Of a stretch of 64,000 nucleotides of DNA, positions 59,346 through 64,000 are shown in pieces; positions within the stretch are counted from its first letter, which is position 1, and each line of letters starts with the position of its first letter. Location of the stretch: NCBI RefSeq assembly GCF_001954195.1, contig NZ_MBES01000074.1:62001-126000 (forward strand), in the 5' to 3' direction. Origin of the DNA: Mycobacterium sp. IS-1264. GTDB lineage: Bacteria; Actinomycetota; Actinomycetes; Mycobacteriales; Mycobacteriaceae. The notes under the pieces are model-generated. The model saw nothing but the letters and a program-made list of their open reading frames with translations, did not search any database and had not been told where the DNA came from. Made by a program: the position numbers and the translations under genes.

Positions 59346-59420
59346 GGCCAGCATTGTCAGGCCAGTGTTGTCAGACCATTATTGTCAGGCCAGTATTGTC
59401 AGACCCGGCCAGTATTGTCG
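59346..59420 (+). repeat. 14-bp tandem repeat containing a duplicated -10 element
   Basis: Units of GGCCAGTATTGTCA type start at 59346, 59360, 59374, 59388 and, after a 5-bp insertion, 59407. Each carries an (N)ATTGT core; those in the last units read TATTGT. Confidence 0.93.
59413..59418 (+). promoter_or_regulatory. -10 hexamer for the YcaQ-like gene, part of a 14-bp repeat
   Basis: TATTGT lies 7 nt before the GTG at 59426. Two upstream repeat units (59381 and 59394) hold the same or a similar hexamer. Confidence 0.6.
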
Positions 59421-59425
59421 GCGCC

Positions 59426-60673
59426 GTGTCCCCCCGGCCCCCCAGGCTGACCGGCGCCCAAGCCCGGCGGATAGCCGTTGCGGCCCAAGGATTTAACGAG
59501 CCGCGACCCCGCGGCGCGATCACCCGGGCGCATCTGAAGCGCCTGGTATCGAGAATCCAAGTGCTGCAACTGGATTCGGTGTCGGTGGCGGTGCGCGCCC
59601 ATTATGCGCCGGTGTTCAGCCGGCTCGGCCCCTATGACCGCGACGTGCTGGACCGCGCGGCCTGGGGTCCGCGGTCGTCGCGGCTGCTGGCCGAATACTG
59701 GGCCCACGAGGCCGCTCTGATGGCCGTTGAAGACTGGCCGCTGATGCGCTGGCGGATGCGGCAGTATCGGCATGGCCGCTGGGGCCCCCACCGGTTTCTC
59801 GAGGCGTTGCAGGCCAATCCGCAACTCGCCGACGACGTCGTCGCGGCGGTCGCCGAGCTGGGGCCCAGCACCGCCGGGCAGATCGAGGCGCATCTGGCCG
59901 CTATGGACCTCGAGCCGCGGCGTAAGAAGGGCACCTGGTGGACGCGCAGCGACACCAAGTGGGTGGCCGAGGCGCTGTTTTCCGCCGGGGTGCTCACGAC
60001 CGCCACCCGGGTGGGCTTCGCCCGCCACTACGACCTGGTGGAAAGGGTGCTGCCGGCCGAGGTGCTGGCCCGCGAGGTCGACGACGACGAGGCCGTCCGC
60101 GAGCTCACGCTGCGGGCCGCCACCGCGCTGGGTGTGGCCGCGGAGGCCGACCTGCGTGACTACTTCCGCCTGTCCCCACAGCAGATCAAGCCCGCGATCG
60201 CCGACCTGCTGGCCGCCGGGGAGATCGAACGGGTCGACATCGACGGCTGGCCCGCGCCGGCGTACCTGCGGGCGGGCCGGACGGTGCCGCGCGGTGACCG
60301 CGGCACCGCGCTGCTGTGCCCGTTCGACCCGTTGATCTTCTTCCGGCCCCGCGTCGAGCGGCTGTTCGGCTTCCACTACCGCATCGAGATCTACACCCCG
60401 GCGGCCAAGCGCCAGTACGGCTATTACGTGTGGCCGTTCCTGCTGGACGGCCGGCTCGTGGCGCGCGTCGACCTCAAGGCCGACCGCGCCGCCGGTGCGC
60501 TGCGCGTCGTGGGTGCGTTCGCCGAGCCCGACGTGGACCGCGGTCGCGCCGCCGCGGCGCTGGCCGGCGAACTTCAGTCCATGGCCGCGTGGCTGGGCTT
60601 GGGTGGGTTCAGCGTCTCCACACGGGGCAACCTGGCCGGCGACCTGCGCGCGGCTTCCAAGCGGGTGAGCTGA
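59426..60673 (+). CDS. YcaQ-like winged-helix DNA glycosylase family protein
   Basis: A 415-residue member of the HTH_42/AlkZ-YcaQ family. N-terminal RIAVAAQGFNEPRP and LQLDSVSVAVRAHYAPVFSRLG (near residues 14-65) are typical; a middle segment with LAEYWAHEAALM near 90 and the C-terminal LLCPFDPLIFFRPRVERLFGF near 300 match family signatures. YcaQ (E. coli AlkX) unhooks interstrand crosslinks, so this may be a DNA-repair glycosylase; the catalytic Q-x-D/Q-x-Q motif is not clearly placed. In M. tuberculosis type I restriction-modification genes occupy this area. GTG 59426 is set by the -10 and by synteny with the family N-terminus. Confidence 0.82.
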   Translation: MSPRPPRLTGAQARRIAVAAQGFNEPRPRGAITRAHLKRLVSRIQVLQLDSVSVAVRAHYAPVFSRLGPYDRDVLDRAAWGPRSSRLLAEYWAHEAALMAVEDWPLMRWRMRQYRHGRWGPHRFLEALQANPQLADDVVAAVAELGPSTAGQIEAHLAAMDLEPRRKKGTWWTRSDTKWVAEALFSAGVLTTATRVGFARHYDLVERVLPAEVLAREVDDDEAVRELTLRAATALGVAAEADLRDYFRLSPQQIKPAIADLLAAGEIERVDIDGWPAPAYLRAGRTVPRGDRGTALLCPFDPLIFFRPRVERLFGFHYRIEIYTPAAKRQYGYYVWPFLLDGRLVARVDLKADRAAGALRVVGAFAEPDVDRGRAAAALAGELQSMAAWLGLGGFSVSTRGNLAGDLRAASKRVS

Positions 60674-60682
60674 TGGCCCGGC

Positions 60683-60688
60683 TAAGGT
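60683..60688 (+). promoter_or_regulatory. -10 hexamer for thyX
   Basis: TAAGGT lies 7 nt before the GTG at 60696, which gives the M. tuberculosis-like N-terminus MAETAPLR. Confidence 0.55.
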
Positions 60689-60695
60689 GAGCGCC

Positions 60696-61460
60696 GTGGC
60701 TGAGACCGCGCCGCTGCGCGTGCAATTGATCGCCAAGACCGAATTCCTGGCGCCCCCCGATGTGCCGTGGACCACCGACGCCGACGGCGGCCCCGCGCTG
60801 GTCGAGTTCGCCGGGCGAGCCTGCTACCAGAGCTGGTCCAAGCCCAACCCGAAGACCGCGACCAACGCCGGCTACATCAAGCACATCATCGACGTCGGCC
60901 ACTTTTCCGTGCTCGAACACGCGAGCGTGTCGTTCTACATCACCGGCATCTCGCGGTCCTGCACGCACGAGCTGATCCGGCACCGGCACTTCTCGTACTC
61001 GCAGCTCTCGCAGCGCTACGTCCCGGAAAAGGAGTCGCGGGTCGTCGTGCCGCCGGGCATGGAGGATGATCCCGAACTCCAGCGGATCCTCGCCGCCGCA
61101 GCCGATGCCGGCCGGGCCACCTACACCGACCTGCTGGCCAGGCTGGAGGCCAAGTTCGCAACGGGCCAGCCCACCGAAAAGATGGGCGCCCTGCGCCGCA
61201 AGCAGGCCCGTCAGGCCGCGCGCGCGGTCCTGCCCAACGCCACCGAAACCCGCATCGTGGTGACCGGGAACTACCGAGCCTGGCGGCACTTCATCGCGAT
61301 GCGGGCCAGCGAGCACGCCGACGTCGAGATCCGGCGGCTGGCCATCGAGTGTCTGCGCCAGCTCGCCGCCATCGCCCCGGCCGTGTTCGCCGACTTCGAG
61401 GTCTCCACCCTGGCCGACGGCACCGAGGTCGCCACCAGCCCGCTCGCGACCGAAGCGTGA
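60696..61460 (+). CDS. thyX: Flavin-dependent thymidylate synthase ThyX
   Basis: A 254-residue FAD enzyme making dTMP with NADPH. The ThyX motif RHR...S....SQR is met by RHRHFSYSQLSQR at about residues 95-107; the C-terminal IVVTGNYRAWRHFIAMRASEHAD carries substrate contacts. A four-residue insertion (GQPTE-type) near 155 is seen relative to the M. tuberculosis protein as I recall it. ThyA and ThyX occur together in M. tuberculosis too. The gene is upstream of dapA. Confidence 0.96.
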   Translation: MAETAPLRVQLIAKTEFLAPPDVPWTTDADGGPALVEFAGRACYQSWSKPNPKTATNAGYIKHIIDVGHFSVLEHASVSFYITGISRSCTHELIRHRHFSYSQLSQRYVPEKESRVVVPPGMEDDPELQRILAAAADAGRATYTDLLARLEAKFATGQPTEKMGALRRKQARQAARAVLPNATETRIVVTGNYRAWRHFIAMRASEHADVEIRRLAIECLRQLAAIAPAVFADFEVSTLADGTEVATSPLATEA

Positions 61461-61528
61461 GGGGTGAAGCCGAGGCGCACGGGGACACAACCGGGCCGGT
61501 AGGTGCTAAAAAGCTTGCCGCCGCCAGG

Positions 61529-61534
61529 TAGCCT
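61529..61534 (+). promoter_or_regulatory. -10 hexamer for dapA
   Basis: TAGCCT lies 7 nt before the GTG at 61542, which gives the family N-terminus (MSTVGFDAPARLG). Confidence 0.55.
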
Positions 61535-61541
61535 GAACACC

Positions 61542-62444
61542 GTGAGTACCGTCGGATTCGACGCCCCGGCACGCCTGGGAACTCTGCTAACAGCGATGGT
61601 CACGCCCTTTGGCGCCGACGGCTCGGTTGACACGATCGCGGCGGCGCGGCTGGCGAACCGCCTGGTGGACGCGGGATGCGACGGCCTGGTGATCTCGGGC
61701 ACCACCGGCGAGTCGCCGACCACCACCGACGACGAGAAGCGCGAGCTGTTGCGTGTCGTGCTGGAGGCGGTGGGCGACCGCGCCCGCGTCATCACCGGTG
61801 CCGGCACCTACGACACCGCGCACAGCGTCCGCCTGGCCAAAGCCGCCGCGGCCGAAGGCGCCCACGGCCTTTTGGTGGTCACCCCGTACTACTCCAAGCC
61901 GCCGCAGTCCGGGCTGCACGCGCACTTCACCGCAGTCGCCGATGCGACCGAGCTGCCCGTGCTGCTCTACGACATTCCCCCGCGCTCGGTGGTGCCGATC
62001 GAGCCCGACACCCTCCGGGCGCTGGCCGCACACCCGAACATCGTCGGCGTCAAAGACGCCAAGGGCGACCTGCACAGCGGCGGCCAGATCATCGCCGAGA
62101 CCGGGCTGGCCTACTACTCCGGCGACGACGCCCTGAACCTGCCCTGGCTGGCGATGGGTGCCACCGGATTCATCAGCGTGATCTCGCACCTGGCGGCGGG
62201 CCAACTGCGAGAGTTGTTGTCCGCCTTCAACTCCGGAGACATCGCCACCGCCCGCAAGATCAACGTCCTGGTCGCCCCGCTCTGCGATGCGATGAGCCGG
62301 CTGGGCGGGGTGACGCTGTCCAAGGCCGGCCTGCGCCTGCAGGGCTTCGACATCGGTGATCCGCGCCTGCCCCAAATGGCGGCAACACCGGAACAAAGCG
62401 AACACCTCGCCGCCGATATGCGGGCGGCCTCGGTGCTCCGATGA
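61542..62444 (+). CDS. dapA: 4-hydroxy-tetrahydrodipicolinate synthase
   Basis: A 300-residue TIM-barrel aldolase that condenses pyruvate with aspartate semialdehyde. SGTTGESPTTT lies near residue 50, the catalytic Tyr in VVTPYYSKPPQ near 140, and the Schiff-base Lys in GVKDAKGD near 170. It feeds diaminopimelate and lysine synthesis together with dapB at 43155. A perfect 12-bp duplication spans its stop. Confidence 0.97.
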   Translation: MSTVGFDAPARLGTLLTAMVTPFGADGSVDTIAAARLANRLVDAGCDGLVISGTTGESPTTTDDEKRELLRVVLEAVGDRARVITGAGTYDTAHSVRLAKAAAAEGAHGLLVVTPYYSKPPQSGLHAHFTAVADATELPVLLYDIPPRSVVPIEPDTLRALAAHPNIVGVKDAKGDLHSGGQIIAETGLAYYSGDDALNLPWLAMGATGFISVISHLAAGQLRELLSAFNSGDIATARKINVLVAPLCDAMSRLGGVTLSKAGLRLQGFDIGDPRLPQMAATPEQSEHLAADMRAASVLR

Positions 62445-62456
62445 GTGCTCCGATGA
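62433..62456 (+). repeat. 12-bp tandem duplication spanning the dapA stop
   Basis: GTGCTCCGATGA occurs twice without mismatch; each unit encodes V-L-R-stop, so the copy after the stop is a silent duplicate of the gene end. Confidence 0.95.
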
Positions 62457-62480
62457 GCGAGAAGTGAGGGTGGCCCGCAA

Positions 62481-64000
62481 GTGGATGTAGACCTCAGCCC
62501 ACCAGGTCCGCTGACCACGGGTGGGTTGCGGGTCACCGCGCTGGGCGGCATCAGCGAAATCGGCCGCAACATGACGGTTTTCGAGCACCTGGGCCGGCTG
62601 CTGATCATCGACTGCGGGGTGATGTTTCCCACCCACGACGAGCCCGGTGTCGACCTGATCCTGCCGGACCTGCGCCACATCGAAGACCGGCTCGACGACA
62701 TCGAGGCGCTGGTGCTGACCCATGCGCACGAAGACCACATCGGGGCGATCCCTTTTCTGCTCAAGCTGCGGCCCGACATCCCCGTCGTCGGATCGAAGTT
62801 CACGCTGGCGCTGGTCGCCGCGAAATGCCGCGAGCACCGCATCAAGCCGGCCTTCATCGAGGTCAAAGAGGGCCAAAGCACCAGGCACGGGGTGTTCGAG
62901 TGCGAATACTTCGCCGTCAACCACTCCATCCCCGACGCGTTGGCCATCGCGGTCTACACCGGCGCTGGAACCGTCCTGCACACGGGCGACATCAAGCTCG
63001 ACCAGCTGCCGCTCGATGGCCGCCCCACCGACCTGCCCGGCATGTCGCGGCTCGGCGACGCGGGCGTGGACCTGTTCTTGTGCGACTCGACCAATTCCGA
63101 GATCCCCGGCGTCGGGCCGTCGGAAAGCGAAGTCGGCCCGACCCTGCACCGCCTGATCAGGGGCGCCGACGGGCGGGTCATCGTGGCGTGTTTCGCCTCG
63201 AACGTGGATCGGGTGCAACAGATCATCGACGCCGCGGTGGCTCTGGGCCGGCGGGTGTCGTTCGTCGGGCGATCGATGGTGCGCAACATGGGCATCGCCC
63301 GCGAGCTGGGGTTCCTGCGGGTGGCCGATTCCGACGTCATCGACATCTCCGCCGCCGAGATGATGGCGCCCGACCAGGTGGTGCTGATCACCACCGGCAC
63401 CCAGGGCGAGCCGATGTCGGCGTTGTCGCGGATGTCGCGCGGCGAGCATCGCAGCATCACGCTGACCGCCGGTGACCTGATCATTCTGTCGTCGTCGCTG
63501 ATCCCGGGCAACGAGGAAGCCGTCTACGGCGTCATCGACTCGCTGGCCAAGATCGGGGCCCGGGTGGTCACCAACCAACAAGTGCGCGTTCATGTTTCGG
63601 GCCACGCCTACGCCGGCGAGCTGCTGTTCCTGTACAACGGGGTTCGGCCGCGCAATGTGATGCCGGTCCACGGCACCTGGCGGATGCTGCGCGCCAACGC
63701 CAAGCTGGCGGCGCGCGCCGGCGTGCCGCCGGAGTCGATCCTGTTGGCCGAGAACGGCGTCAGCGTCGACCTGGTGGCGGGCAAGGCTTCCATCGCGGGC
63801 GCGGTGCCGGTCGGCCAGATGTTCGTCGACGGTTTGATCACCGGCGACGTCGGCGATATCACCCTGGGCGAACGGCTCATCCTGTCTTCCGGTTTCGTCG
63901 CCGTGACCGTGGTGGTCAAGCGCGGCACGGGGCGGCCGGTGGCCGCGCCGCAACTACATTCGCGCGGATTCTCCGAAGATCCCAAGGCGCTCGAGCCCGC
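62481..64000 (+). CDS. rnj: Ribonuclease J (3' end outside window)
   Basis: About 506 codons of a metallo-beta-lactamase RNase. The zinc motif HAHEDH (HxHxDH) is near residue 75, followed by the second ligand in VNHS and the beta-CASP part with DSTNSEIPG near 205 and TTGTQGEP near 305. It has 5'-to-3' exo- and endonuclease activity with RNase E and is essential or important for RNA turnover. The GTG at 62481 gives MDVDLSPPG, like the M. tuberculosis protein. It follows dapA by 36 bp and has no stop in the window; the C-terminal part, about 50 residues in orthologs, is cut off. Confidence 0.95.
   Translation, partial: MDVDLSPPGPLTTGGLRVTALGGISEIGRNMTVFEHLGRLLIIDCGVMFPTHDEPGVDLILPDLRHIEDRLDDIEALVLTHAHEDHIGAIPFLLKLRPDIPVVGSKFTLALVAAKCREHRIKPAFIEVKEGQSTRHGVFECEYFAVNHSIPDALAIAVYTGAGTVLHTGDIKLDQLPLDGRPTDLPGMSRLGDAGVDLFLCDSTNSEIPGVGPSESEVGPTLHRLIRGADGRVIVACFASNVDRVQQIIDAAVALGRRVSFVGRSMVRNMGIARELGFLRVADSDVIDISAAEMMAPDQVVLITTGTQGEPMSALSRMSRGEHRSITLTAGDLIILSSSLIPGNEEAVYGVIDSLAKIGARVVTNQQVRVHVSGHAYAGELLFLYNGVRPRNVMPVHGTWRMLRANAKLAARAGVPPESILLAENGVSVDLVAGKASIAGAVPVGQMFVDGLITGDVGDITLGERLILSSGFVAVTVVVKRGTGRPVAAPQLHSRGFSEDPKALEP

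Noticed and set aside
7326..62456. Direct repeats considered as a CRISPR array or as IS ends
   Set aside because: Units are 8-18 bp, tandem without spacers, differ at every locus, and no Cas or transposase gene was seen.

Overview
The window is high-GC actinobacterial DNA and, from gene content, gene order and protein similarity recalled from memory, is a slow-growing Mycobacterium, most like the M. avium complex. Its backbone follows the M. tuberculosis Rv2850c-to-Rv2752c block: cobO-cobB-cysG-efpA-proS, rimP-nusA-ylxR-infB-rbfA-nrnA, pptH-pptT-truB, ltp1-fadE, mntR/ribF, rpsO-pnp-pepR, ald/aldR, dapB, thyA-dfrA, thyX-dapA-rnj. No tRNA, rRNA, CRISPR array, insertion sequence or prophage was recognised. 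The window cuts a VWA/magnesium-chelatase-like gene at the left edge and the RNase J gene at the right edge.

Layout. 1-7.3 kb: cobalamin/siroheme synthesis, the EfpA exporter and prolyl-tRNA synthetase. 7.3-8.4 kb: a reverse-strand DUF4439 and lipoprotein pair. 8.6-14.9 kb: the ribosome-maturation, transcription and initiation-factor operon, ending in a DHH phosphoesterase. 14.9-17.6 kb: small accessory genes standing where M. tuberculosis carries a much longer stretch that includes its CRISPR-Cas locus. 17.7-22.8 kb: phosphopantetheine hydrolase and transferase, pseudouridine synthase, thiolase-like and acyl-CoA dehydrogenase genes. 22.8-31.7 kb: a Mn/Fe-type regulator divergent from ribF, then rpsO, pnp, pepR, a nitronate monooxygenase, and alanine dehydrogenase with its Lrp-type regulator. 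31.7-41 kb: an oxidative/lipid-modifying accessory region (SRPBCC protein, Baeyer-Villiger-type monooxygenase, PF10118 protein, EphD-type hydrolase-SDR fusion, ferredoxin-type reductase, GNAT, TetR, Rieske oxygenase, diaminopentanoate-dehydrogenase-like protein). 41-47.2 kb: a 13E12-type HNH gene, dapB, a small cassette under a copper-sensor-type operator, a flavodoxin-like gene and a thioesterase. 47.2-55.6 kb: acyl-CoA synthetase plus a single-chain acyl-CoA carboxylase, then SDR-FadE-FadE. 55.6-64 kb: PAS protein, dienelactone hydrolase, thyA-dfrA, a coiled-coil protein, a YcaQ-like protein, thyX, dapA and rnj.

Two patterns run through the whole window. About 22 genes carry a TANNNT -10 hexamer 5-8 nt upstream of ATG or GTG, the signature of leaderless mycobacterial transcripts; this fixed several start calls. 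Also, about 20 short tandem duplications (8-18 bp period, often 12) sit mostly at start codons, stop codons or promoters, which suggests replication slippage at gene boundaries. The most system-like accessory element is the 0.9-kb cassette at 44.4-45.3 kb, where a CsoR/RicR-like inverted repeat lies inside a promoter driving a small Trp/Gly-rich membrane protein and an exported Met/His-rich protein.
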